From contig JAFDJI010000083.1 in NCBI GenBank assembly GCA_019307545.1, positions 1 through 11,477 on the forward strand: a stretch of 11,477 nucleotides of DNA. Reading direction: 5' to 3'. Below are positions 1 to 6,283 of this stretch, one piece after another. The notes below the pieces were generated by a model. That model worked only from the letters and a program-made list of their open reading frames with translations. It did not search any database and had not been told where the DNA came from. The DNA is from Deltaproteobacteria bacterium. Its GTDB lineage: Bacteria; Myxococcota_A; UBA796; GCA-2862545. The first letter of the stretch is position 1, and each line of letters opens with the position of its first letter. The position numbers and the translations under genes are program-made.

Positions 1-1
1 C

Positions 2-880
2 CGCACCGACCTGCACATCGTCGATGGGGAGTTGGAAGAGCCGGTGCTGCCCCTGGTCCCGGGGCACCAGGTGGTGGGCGTGGTCGACCGGGTGGGCTCG
101 GGAGTGAAAGACCTCGCCGAGGGGGAGCGCGTGGGCGTTCCATGGCTCGGGTACACCTGCGGGGGGTGTCGGTACTGCCGGTCGGGAGAGGAGAACCTGT
201 GCGATGAGGCGCGGTTCACCGGGTACCACATCGACGGAGGGTACGCGGAGTACTGCGTGGCGGACGCGCGCTATGCGTTTCCCATCCCCGAGGGCATCCC
301 CGATTTCCAGGCCGCCCCGCTGCTGTGCGCCGGTCTCATCGGGTACCGTGCCTTGCGCATGGCAGGGGATGCGGAGCGGGTGGGGTTCTACGGGTTCGGG
401 GCCGCAGCCCACATCCTGTGCCAGGTGGCCGTATGGCAGGGTCGGAAGGTGTATGCCTTCACCCGGCCCGGGGACGAGGAGGGCGAACGGTTCGCGCTGC
501 GACTCGGGGCAACCTGGGCGGGTTCCTCGGAGACGATGCCACCCGAGCCGCTCGATGCGGCGGTGCTGTTCGCTCCGGTCGGCGCGCTGGTCCCCCAGAG
601 CCTCCGCGCCTGCCGCAAGGGCGGGGTGGTGGTGTGCGCGGGCATCCACATGAGTGACATCCCCAGCTTCCCGTACCGGATCTTGTGGGAGGAGCGTGTC
701 ATCCGCTCGGTGGCGAACCTCACCCGCCAGGATGGGATGGAGTTCCTCGCCCTGGCACCCCAGGTGCCCGTGCGCACCGAGGTGCACGTCTATCCCTTGG
801 GGCAGGCCAACGAGGCCTTGGAAGATCTGCGCAGGGGCGCCTTCAAGGGTGCCGCGGTCCTCGACCCGACCGCTTGTTAG
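2..880 (+). CDS. Zinc-dependent alcohol dehydrogenase family protein, 5' end missing
   Basis: Medium-chain NAD(P)-dependent alcohol dehydrogenase that would interconvert an alcohol and its aldehyde or ketone in the cytoplasm; the substrate cannot be told. The frame is open from nucleotide 2 and gives 292 residues. It begins inside the GroES-like catalytic domain at RTDLH, normally preceded by a zinc-binding Cys, so only a few dozen residues are missing. Numbering from that Arg: His22 in GHQVVG and Cys109 in PLLCAG are the expected catalytic zinc ligands; Cys53, 56, 59 and 67 form the structural zinc lobe; GFYGFGAAA (128-136) is the Rossmann nucleotide loop. The later VCAGIHMSDIPSFPY and RSVANLTR stretches match the subfamily I know as zinc-binding alcohol dehydrogenase family 2 (COG1064-like). 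The usual GHE motif reads GHQ. A TTG at 32 is internal, not a start. The stop overlaps the stop of the facing gene. Confidence 0.93.
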   Translation, partial: RTDLHIVDGELEEPVLPLVPGHQVVGVVDRVGSGVKDLAEGERVGVPWLGYTCGGCRYCRSGEENLCDEARFTGYHIDGGYAEYCVADARYAFPIPEGIPDFQAAPLLCAGLIGYRALRMAGDAERVGFYGFGAAAHILCQVAVWQGRKVYAFTRPGDEEGERFALRLGATWAGSSETMPPEPLDAAVLFAPVGALVPQSLRACRKGGVVVCAGIHMSDIPSFPYRILWEERVIRSVANLTRQDGMEFLALAPQVPVRTEVHVYPLGQANEALEDLRRGAFKGAAVLDPTAC

Positions 881-1161
881 GCGATAGCCGGGCTGACCGT
901 GCGCAGCAGGGCCCCCGCCGGGGTGAGTTGGCCGCCAAAGGCCGCGAAGAGCGCCTCGCGCACCAACTCGCTCGCTTGTGTTTCCTGTCCGAGGTCCAAT
1001 AGGACGCGGGCGTAGGAAAGGGCCTCCTCCACCGTGACATCCGCCTCGAACAGGCTGACCGTGGCGCCGATCGCCCCGCCGCTGGCAGCGAGCAGGGAAA
1101 CCCCGTCGTCACCCGTGGTCAGCAGGTCGAACAGTGTATGAAACCAACTCGTGAACCCCAT
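877..1161 (-). CDS. Small hypothetical protein, 94 aa
   Basis: I do not recognise a family. The protein has 94 residues, starts MGFTSWFHTLFDLL, and looks like a small, mostly helical soluble protein with an alternation of hydrophobic and acidic residues. There is a Gly/Ala-rich stretch (LLAASGGAIGATVSL, about residues 23-37) followed by a helix-like EEALSYARVLLDLG and ASELVREALFAAFGG, which could form a TPR-like helical pair. There is no signal peptide, Cys pair or recognisable catalytic motif. Third positions are mostly G or C, as in the neighbours, so I take it as a real gene. Start: ATG at 1161 with a weak GGGGAC-type sequence upstream. Its TAA overlaps the TAG of the convergent dehydrogenase by 4 bp. 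A promoter-like pair lies about 40 bp upstream, so it may be transcribed separately from the kinase operon. Confidence 0.7.
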   Translation of the reverse strand: MGFTSWFHTLFDLLTTGDDGVSLLAASGGAIGATVSLFEADVTVEEALSYARVLLDLGQETQASELVREALFAAFGGQLTPAGALLRTVSPAIA

Positions 1162-1201
1162 GACCCGTCCCCTGTCCCCACGTTCCGACTGGGCATTCAG
1201 A

Positions 1202-1231
1202 ATAGTATCCTGGATTCTGACCAGTCGTCCA
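1202..1231 (-). promoter_or_regulatory. Candidate promoter for the 94-aa gene, with overlapping inverted repeat
   Basis: On the minus strand a TGGACG box (1226-1231) and a TACTAT box (1202-1207) are 18 bp apart and resemble -35/-10 elements. Transcription would begin near 1194, giving a leader of about 33 nt before the ATG at 1161. The 169-bp gap (1162-1330) is locally AT-richer than its surroundings. ATTCTG (1214-1219) and CAGAAT (1230-1235) form a 6-bp inverted repeat over the spacer and -35, which could be an operator or chance. I see nothing else in the gap. Confidence 0.3.
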
Positions 1232-1330
1232 GAATTGATTTAGGGATCGACGAAACCGACCCTTCATGGCGAAGATCCGGGCATATATCGCAGATCGGGG
1301 GAGGCAATCGAGCCGTTAGCCGTCGTGCCG

Positions 1331-1627
1331 CTAGGGACAGTCGGAGGGCTCCAGAGCGACGCTACCCACCGCGGTGCCGATGCGCGTCACCGTGAGGGTG
1401 TGGCACGCCTCACCCTCCTTCGAGGTCCACATCCAGGCCTCGCCCTCGGTGGAGTCCGGCTTGCCGAGGGTCTCGTTCAGGGCGGCCTCCGCCACGTCCC
1501 AGGGCTGGAACCCATGCACCGAGAGCTGCGCCTGTTCGAGTATCTCCAGGGTCCGCCCGGCCTGCTCGGTGTCGCCCCCGCAGCCCAACAACCCAACGAC
1601 GGCCACCGTTGTCGCTATCCAGTGCAT
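1331..1627 (-). CDS. Small lipoprotein of unknown function, 98 aa
   Basis: The protein begins MHWIATTVAVVGLLGCGG: a short hydrophobic leader ending in the lipobox LLGC, with Cys16 as the expected lipidation site, so it should sit in the inner or outer membrane. After the Cys come about 82 residues with LEILEQAQLSVHGF, a helical EAALNETLGKPDS segment and a strand-rich end containing WMWTSKEG. The order 'short helix, LGKPD, then W-rich strands' faintly recalls the BamE/SmpA fold, but the match is too weak to name. Two later Cys residues (EGEACHT and the Cys next to the last residue) could form a disulfide. Start: ATG at 1627 preceded by GAGAGAGG; longer frames upstream lie inside the kinase gene and have no leader. 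It is last in the minus-strand operon, 37 bp after the histidine kinase stop, which hints at a role with that sensor. Confidence 0.82.
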   Translation of the reverse strand: MHWIATTVAVVGLLGCGGDTEQAGRTLEILEQAQLSVHGFQPWDVAEAALNETLGKPDSTEGEAWMWTSKEGEACHTLTVTRIGTAVGSVALEPSDCP

Positions 1628-1664
1628 TTGTGCCTCTCTCGCGAAAGGGTCTGGTGAAAGCCTC

Positions 1665-3719
1665 TCATTGGAGGGCCGGGAGACGCAAGGTGAACCGCGC
1701 CCCACCCTCCACGCCCTCCGTGCACTTGACCGTACCCTTGTGCATCCGGGCGATCTCCCTGACCTGTGCCAGGCCCAGGCCATGTCCACCAGAACGGCCG
1801 CGGTTGGGTCCCTCGACCCGCACGAACCGCTCGAAGATGGCCTCGCGTATGTCCTCTGGCACACCAATGCCGTTGTCGGTGACCTCGATGACCACCTGCT
1901 TGCCCTCCTGTTCGAGGGTGAGCCACACGTGGCCGTCCTCGCCGGACTCCTCGCGGTACTTCAGGGCGTTGTCCAGCAGGCACCCGACCGCATCCCGGAC
2001 CGACTCCTGGTCGCCCAGGATCTCGGCCGTGGGGTGCAGGTCGGCGGACAGGGTCACGCCCGCGCTCTGCATGCGCGGCCCCCACTGGTCGATCGCCTCC
2101 AGAAGTGCCTCCTCCGGGTCGAACGCCTTGGGGTTCGGTAGCGCACGTCGCCGCCCAACCGCCAGGATCTCGTCCACCCTGGTGGTCAGCCGGTCGGCCT
2201 CGTTCATGATCCGACCGGCCATCGTCTTCAGGTGTCCCTCGTCGCGATAGATCCCGGACTCCAGGTTCTCGGCCATCACCCGAATTCCGGCCAGGGGGGT
2301 CTTCAACTCGTGGGTCACCCGGGTCGTGAACTCCCGTTGCCGGACCATGAGCTCGTACTGGCGGCTGGTGGCCCGGATCTGGGCGATGAGCCCTGCCATC
2401 CCGACCAGCACGAATACCACCGTCACCAGGAGCGGCGTGATCCACTGGTTGCCGTAGCGGCGGACCTCGGCGTCGATCGCCTCTGGCATCAGGGCAACCC
2501 GCAGGTGCGTGAGGGTGCGAGAGAAGGGCACTTCGAAGGCGATCTCTCCGCCGGCCCTCGGGCCCGCGACCCGGTCCCCATTGGCGTCGTTGATCACCAG
2601 GTACTCTCGAAGCCGCGGGATTCGGATGAGGAAGTGGGCGAGGAGCACCGGCTGGTCCAGGACCACGGCCACCCCGACCTCCCGCTCTGGCACCAGGTTG
2701 TAGTACAGGATGAAGGGGGTCTGGCTGTACTGGTCGTACACGAGGCGTGGCTCGCTCGCCCTGTCGGATGCGCGGGGAAGGATGCGGTCCTCCACCTCCC
2801 TCCAGGCACGCGCCCGGCGTTCGGCGCGGGAGAGGAGGCTCTGCATGGCTGCTGCGTCATCCGCACGACCGTGGGCCTGCAACTCCGCGATGATCGGCCA
2901 GCGAACGTAGGGCAGAAGCCCATCGGCTTGTGGCGCGTTGAGCGCGGTGATCTGGACGCCGGTCCCGTAGAGCAGATCGAGCGCTTCGTCCATTCGGCCC
3001 ATCGCGAGCAGGATCTGGGCGCGCTGGGTGCGGTGTCCGACCATGCGGAACGGTGGGATCCCCTGGGCGATTCCCCTGGAGATGGGCAGGTTGCCGGGGA
3101 GGCGAGCGCTATCCAGGGCCGCCAGGGCTTCAGCCTCGCGTCCCTCCCGGTGCAACAGGGCCGCCGCCTCGGTGCTGGCCACGAGGCGAACCGGGAGGGG
3201 CTCGTTGGTGCAGCCCTCGACATACAGGCTCGCCATCATCACCGCATCGGCCTCCGAGAGGAGCGACAGGGCGCGGGCACGACCCAGGCAGGGATGGAGC
3301 AGGATGCGACGCGTGTCTTCGGTGGCCGGGCGAGAGGGGAAGATCAAGGTCCCGCGAGCCGCACGTGGCTGGTTCTTTGCCGGGGTCACGGGCGGCGGAA
3401 CCCACAGGTAGAGGCTGTCAAACCAGGGGTCCTGCCTGCGGATCGCCCGTTGGTACTCGGCCGCCGTGGTCGGATCCACAGCGGCGGTCTCCATCCACCG
3501 GTCCAACTGGGCCACCAACTCGGACTCCCAGGTCTCCACCATCTCCCGCACCTGGGTCTCGAGCTGATCCCTCATCTGGGCCTGGAGCTCGCCACGCAGG
3601 CTCAGGATGCGACTGATGGAGATCGCGGCGAGCACGATCAGCGCGACCATGAGCATCCACAGGAAGGGTCGCTGTTTGATGGATTGCGCTCTCAGCATCG
3701 CCGCTACCGTATCTCGCAC
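1665..3719 (-). CDS. Membrane sensor histidine kinase with extracytoplasmic TPR-like region
   Basis: Two-component sensor kinase, 684 residues. A basic N-terminus precedes TM1 (about 19-38, FLWMLMVALIVLAAI); TM2 is about 426-447 (WITPLLVTVVFVLVGMAG). The nearly 390 residues between them should be extracytoplasmic. Within them, 185-300 holds TPR-like helical pairs (for example REGREAEALAALDSA and GRMDEALDLLYGTG). The catalytic half has an H-box VTHELKTPLAG with phospho-acceptor His470, an N-box LLDNALKY (Asn584), G1 DNGIGV (615-620), an F-box FERF (629-632) and G2 GHGLGL (645-650), so it looks active. No receiver domain is attached and no response regulator gene is in the window. The start is uncertain: GTG at 3719 or ATG at 3698, neither with a clear ribosome site. 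A small hairpin (CCGGC-TCGC-GCCGG, 3723-3736) lies just upstream of the GTG. It follows the HEAT-protein stop by 37-58 bp. Confidence 0.93.
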   Translation of the reverse strand: MRDTVAAMLRAQSIKQRPFLWMLMVALIVLAAISISRILSLRGELQAQMRDQLETQVREMVETWESELVAQLDRWMETAAVDPTTAAEYQRAIRRQDPWFDSLYLWVPPPVTPAKNQPRAARGTLIFPSRPATEDTRRILLHPCLGRARALSLLSEADAVMMASLYVEGCTNEPLPVRLVASTEAAALLHREGREAEALAALDSARLPGNLPISRGIAQGIPPFRMVGHRTQRAQILLAMGRMDEALDLLYGTGVQITALNAPQADGLLPYVRWPIIAELQAHGRADDAAAMQSLLSRAERRARAWREVEDRILPRASDRASEPRLVYDQYSQTPFILYYNLVPEREVGVAVVLDQPVLLAHFLIRIPRLREYLVINDANGDRVAGPRAGGEIAFEVPFSRTLTHLRVALMPEAIDAEVRRYGNQWITPLLVTVVFVLVGMAGLIAQIRATSRQYELMVRQREFTTRVTHELKTPLAGIRVMAENLESGIYRDEGHLKTMAGRIMNEADRLTTRVDEILAVGRRRALPNPKAFDPEEALLEAIDQWGPRMQSAGVTLSADLHPTAEILGDQESVRDAVGCLLDNALKYREESGEDGHVWLTLEQEGKQVVIEVTDNGIGVPEDIREAIFERFVRVEGPNRGRSGGHGLGLAQVREIARMHKGTVKCTEGVEGGARFTLRLPALQ

Positions 3720-3756
3720 CGGCCGGCTCGCGCCGGGTGGAGGCTACTCACGTTTG

Positions 3757-4755
3757 TCACCGCTCCTGGTGGAGCGCCTCCAGCGCGATGGCGCGAATGG
3801 ATTCCACCCGATCGGTGGAGGCGCGCACCAGCGCCTGACGAGCCAGCTTCTTCGCCATGGGGCTCAAGGGTATGTCGCGCAGTGGCGGGTCGAGCATCCG
3901 TGCGAGTGCGTCCGTGGCGATCGCGCGGTCGGACGCCGAGGGGTGGGTGCCGCGATCGGCGAGCACACTCACGGTGAGGTGTCCGCCCTTGCGGATCAGC
4001 ACCTCCAACAACTCGGCTTCGGCCCCTGGAGAGACGTACAGGTCGGGTCGGCCCAGCATGCCCAGCAACAGGCGTTCGGGGTCGATCCCGTATCGGTCGA
4101 GGGTGCTGTGGGCTTCCTGATCTCCCTGGGACGCCAGGAGCCCATACTGGCGGATCGCGCCGCGCGGCTCCCCCAGGTCCTCCCATGCGGTCGCCTCGAG
4201 GCGCCGAGCGCGCGGGCTCGGGTCGCCGGCGAGCACTGCCAGGGCGAGGGCGGGCCTTCCTTCCGCCAGCAGGGCCTCTGGGTCCCCCTTCGCGCGCTGC
4301 TCGGGAGGACGCACCAACACGAGGGGGCCGGGGCCCAGGATGCGCTCGGCATAGGCCGCACACTCGGCCTCGTCGCGACCGAGGCCAAGTGCTTGGAGTG
4401 TCACCGTTGGCTCCGCCAGGTCTGCCCAATCGGGGATCGTGCGCGCGAAGGACTCGCGTTGGGCGGAGCGTTGCCGCGCCCGGATGCTGAAGATCGCGGC
4501 GACTGCCGCGGTACGCACTTCGTCCCGCTCGTGCTCCGCCAGGTTCCGGAGCAGGCTGATCTCCTGGCGGGTGCCCTGTTCTCCGAGGACCTGGATCGCG
4601 GTGATGGCGGCGGGGTCCACCGGTACCGCCCCGGCCGGATACCGCGAGAGGAGGGTGGCGGCATCGTTCGGATCGTACCGGGGTCCAGCCCAGGCCACCC
4701 CACTGGTGGAGAGGATCGCCGATATCAGGAGCAAGGCCAGGTGCTTCGTTTGCAT
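3757..4755 (-). CDS. Exported HEAT/TPR-like helical-repeat protein
   Basis: The 332-residue protein starts MQTKHLALLLISAIL and has a signal peptide likely cut after AWA (residue 23), so it should act in the periplasm. The mature part is nearly all amphipathic helix. Residues 47-93 (ITAIQVLGEQGTRQEISLL and DEVRTAAVAAIFSI) look like HEAT repeats; 157-215 (PEALLAEGRPALALAVLAG and WEDLGEPRGAIRQYG) look TPR-like; 300-331 (ARQALVRASTDRVESIRAIALEAL, split by a loop) is HEAT-like again. No catalytic motif is visible, so a scaffold or binding role is likely. Start: ATG at 4755, about 4 nt after AAGGGG; a longer open frame to 4962 is antisense to the neighbouring gene and lacks a leader. It is the first gene of the minus-strand set with the histidine kinase and lipoprotein, and may bind or present the kinase's ligand. 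That role is inference. Confidence 0.85.
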   Translation of the reverse strand: MQTKHLALLLISAILSTSGVAWAGPRYDPNDAATLLSRYPAGAVPVDPAAITAIQVLGEQGTRQEISLLRNLAEHERDEVRTAAVAAIFSIRARQRSAQRESFARTIPDWADLAEPTVTLQALGLGRDEAECAAYAERILGPGPLVLVRPPEQRAKGDPEALLAEGRPALALAVLAGDPSPRARRLEATAWEDLGEPRGAIRQYGLLASQGDQEAHSTLDRYGIDPERLLLGMLGRPDLYVSPGAEAELLEVLIRKGGHLTVSVLADRGTHPSASDRAIATDALARMLDPPLRDIPLSPMAKKLARQALVRASTDRVESIRAIALEALHQER

Positions 4756-4770
4756 GACCCCTTCAACTAC

Positions 4771-4800
4771 ATGGTAACGGAACCCCGGCCGACCTGTTGA
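4771..4800 (-). promoter_or_regulatory. Weak candidate promoter for the HEAT-kinase-lipoprotein operon
   Basis: In the 89-bp divergent region, the minus strand has TCAACA (4795-4800) and TACCAT (4771-4776) with an 18-bp spacer. Each matches only part of the -35/-10 consensus. The plus strand has TTGACG at 4797-4802 but no good -10 at the right distance, so the promoter of the facing lipoprotein gene is not identified. Confidence 0.22.
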
Positions 4801-4844
4801 CGAATGGCGAAGGATGGGGCAGGGACGTAGCGAGGAGAGAGCAC

Positions 4845-6128
4845 ATGAGTTGGCGCGGTGAAGCTTCCCTGGTGGCTGTAGCGGTGTTTCTCGCGGGGGG
4901 GTGCGGTGGGTCCGGCGAGCCGGCGGGTGACGAGCGCTCGGAGGCGGTGCCAGCCCCAGCACCTTCAGAACCGGCGGAGCCGTCCAAGCTGGGCGAGGGT
5001 CCCCATCCGGCGCTCCTGGTCTCCCAGGCGCACTTCGTACTGGAGGGGGGTGCGCCCATCCCCCAGCCGGGCAAGGTGGTTATCCTGCGCACCAACGGGA
5101 AGACCTGGGAAGAGGAGGTCATCCTCGACGAGGGCTCGAACGTGGTCCACAAGGCCTTGCCGTGGCGTGGGGGCCTCCTCACCATCGGTGGCACCCGTGC
5201 TCGGGTCGTCCACTGGACGCGTGGGCCGGCGGGAGGATGGACGCCCCAGATCCTACTGGAGCGCTCCTGGGGGGGTGGCTTCGACCGGTTCCGGGACGTG
5301 GAGATCGGCGACGCGGATGGAGATGGAGACGACGAGATCGTGCTCGCCACCCACGACCAGGGCGTGGTGGTGGTGGGCGACGAGGTGGATGGCACCTGGA
5401 CCTTCACCGAGATGGACCAGACGCCCGACACCTTCGTCCACGAGATCGAGATCGGTGACGTGGATGGCGATGGGCGCCCCGAGTTCTACGCCACCCCGTC
5501 CGACCGGAACCTGGCGAGCCTGGTGTCCCAGCCCGGCTCGGTGGTTCGCTACGACTGGGATGCCGAGTCGAAGAGCTGGAAACGCAGCGCCGTGGCCGAC
5601 TGGGAGGAGTCCCACGCCAAGGAGATCCTGGTCACCGACCTCGGGACGGGGCACGACCACCTGTACGCGGTGCGCGAGGGGCACACCGAGAAGACTGGCG
5701 GAGCGGTGAAGGTCGTGGACCCGGTGCGCATCGTGCGCTTGGAGCCCACTGCTGACGGTTCGTGGAGCCAGACCCTGGTGGCGACCCTGGAGGACCAGCA
5801 GTGCCGGGTCCTGGTGGCGGGTGACGTGGACGGAGACGGTACCGTGGAGTTGATCGCCGCTGGCATGCGGAGCGGGGTGTGGCTGCTGGAGCCGGCGACA
5901 GACGGGTCCTTCACCAAGACGCTCATCGACGCCAACTCCTCCGGCTTCGAGCATGCCACCCACGTTGCGGACCTGGACGGCGATGGAACGCCGGAGATCT
6001 ACGTGGCCGCGGACGACCAGAAGAAGGTCCGCCGATACACGTGGAACGGCAGTGCGTTCGACAAAACGGACATCGCCGATACCCCGGCGCGCCACATCAC
6101 CTGGAATGTTCAGCACGGCACCTTTTAG
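4845..6128 (+). CDS. FG-GAP/VCBS repeat lipoprotein with calcium loops
   Basis: The 427-residue protein has a short leader ending LAGGC; Cys20 is the likely lipidation site. The -3 residue is Ala rather than Leu, so the lipobox is relaxed. A Pro/Ala/Glu-rich linker (25-50) follows, then a beta-rich body. Four calcium-binding loops of the DxDGDGxxE type are at 156-164, 205-213, 327-335 and 376-384, each followed by a hydrophobic strand (EIVLATHD, EFYATPSD, ELIAAGM, EIYVAADD). This is the FG-GAP/VCBS pattern, usually a beta-propeller in surface or extracellular proteins. Binding to carbohydrate or protein is possible, but no enzymatic motif is seen. Start: ATG at 4845, 6-7 nt after GAGGAG; the earlier ATG-type start at 4797 would put charged residues before the leader. 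The gene is divergent from the HEAT/kinase operon and upstream of the GH5 gene. Confidence 0.88.
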   Translation: MSWRGEASLVAVAVFLAGGCGGSGEPAGDERSEAVPAPAPSEPAEPSKLGEGPHPALLVSQAHFVLEGGAPIPQPGKVVILRTNGKTWEEEVILDEGSNVVHKALPWRGGLLTIGGTRARVVHWTRGPAGGWTPQILLERSWGGGFDRFRDVEIGDADGDGDDEIVLATHDQGVVVVGDEVDGTWTFTEMDQTPDTFVHEIEIGDVDGDGRPEFYATPSDRNLASLVSQPGSVVRYDWDAESKSWKRSAVADWEESHAKEILVTDLGTGHDHLYAVREGHTEKTGGAVKVVDPVRIVRLEPTADGSWSQTLVATLEDQQCRVLVAGDVDGDGTVELIAAGMRSGVWLLEPATDGSFTKTLIDANSSGFEHATHVADLDGDGTPEIYVAADDQKKVRRYTWNGSAFDKTDIADTPARHITWNVQHGTF

Positions 6129-6139
6129 GCGTTGGTGAC

Positions 6140-6178
6140 GCCGGGCTCGTCGGCGGAGGCACTCCGCCGGTGCCCGGC
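6140..6178 (+). terminator. Nested GC-rich hairpin after the VCBS gene
   Basis: GCCGGGC (6140-6146) pairs with GCCCGGC (6172-6178), and inside it CGGCGGAG (6151-6158) pairs with CTCCGCCG (6162-6169) around a GCA loop. It begins 11 bp after the stop at 6128. There is no T-run after it (TTCGCATCG), so it is either a weak intrinsic terminator or a 3'-end stabilising hairpin. Confidence 0.5.
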
Positions 6179-6256
6179 TTCGCATCGCCGTGGACGGGAA
6201 CCGTCAGCGGGACGGATCCAGCACCGGGAGTTGTGGATGGATGTGGGGGACCTGGC

Positions 6257-6277
6257 CATAATCTCGGTGGAGGAGGG
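6257..6277 (+). promoter_or_regulatory. Candidate -10 element and ribosome site for the GH5 gene
   Basis: CATAAT (6257-6262) matches five of six -10 bases. Upstream, TTGTGG (6231-6236, 20-bp spacer) or TGGATG (6234-6239, 17-bp spacer) are only weak -35 matches. GGAGGAGGG (6269-6277) is a strong Shine-Dalgarno 6 nt before the GTG at 6284 and decides that start. Together with the hairpin upstream, this suggests that the GH5 gene may have its own transcript. Confidence 0.35.
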
Positions 6278-6283
6278 CCAGGA

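Noticed and set aside
1374..2141. A 255-codon open frame on the + strand
   Set aside because: It overlaps the antisense of the lipoprotein and kinase genes on the other strand, both supported by a lipobox and kinase motifs.
2232..3977. A 581-codon open frame on the + strand
   Set aside because: It lies opposite the histidine kinase, whose HisKA/HATPase motifs are unambiguous. Its translation has no domain, leader or gene-like composition; long antisense frames are expected at this GC content.
5310..6000. Repeated GATGGAGATGGAGAC-like DNA
   Set aside because: These are the codons of the four DxDGDGxxE calcium loops, not a separate DNA repeat or CRISPR; spacing is irregular and coding explains them.
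5253..6185. A 310-codon open frame on the - strand
   Set aside because: It is opposite the VCBS lipoprotein with its four calcium loops. The translation is rich in His, Val and Arg and has no recognisable feature.
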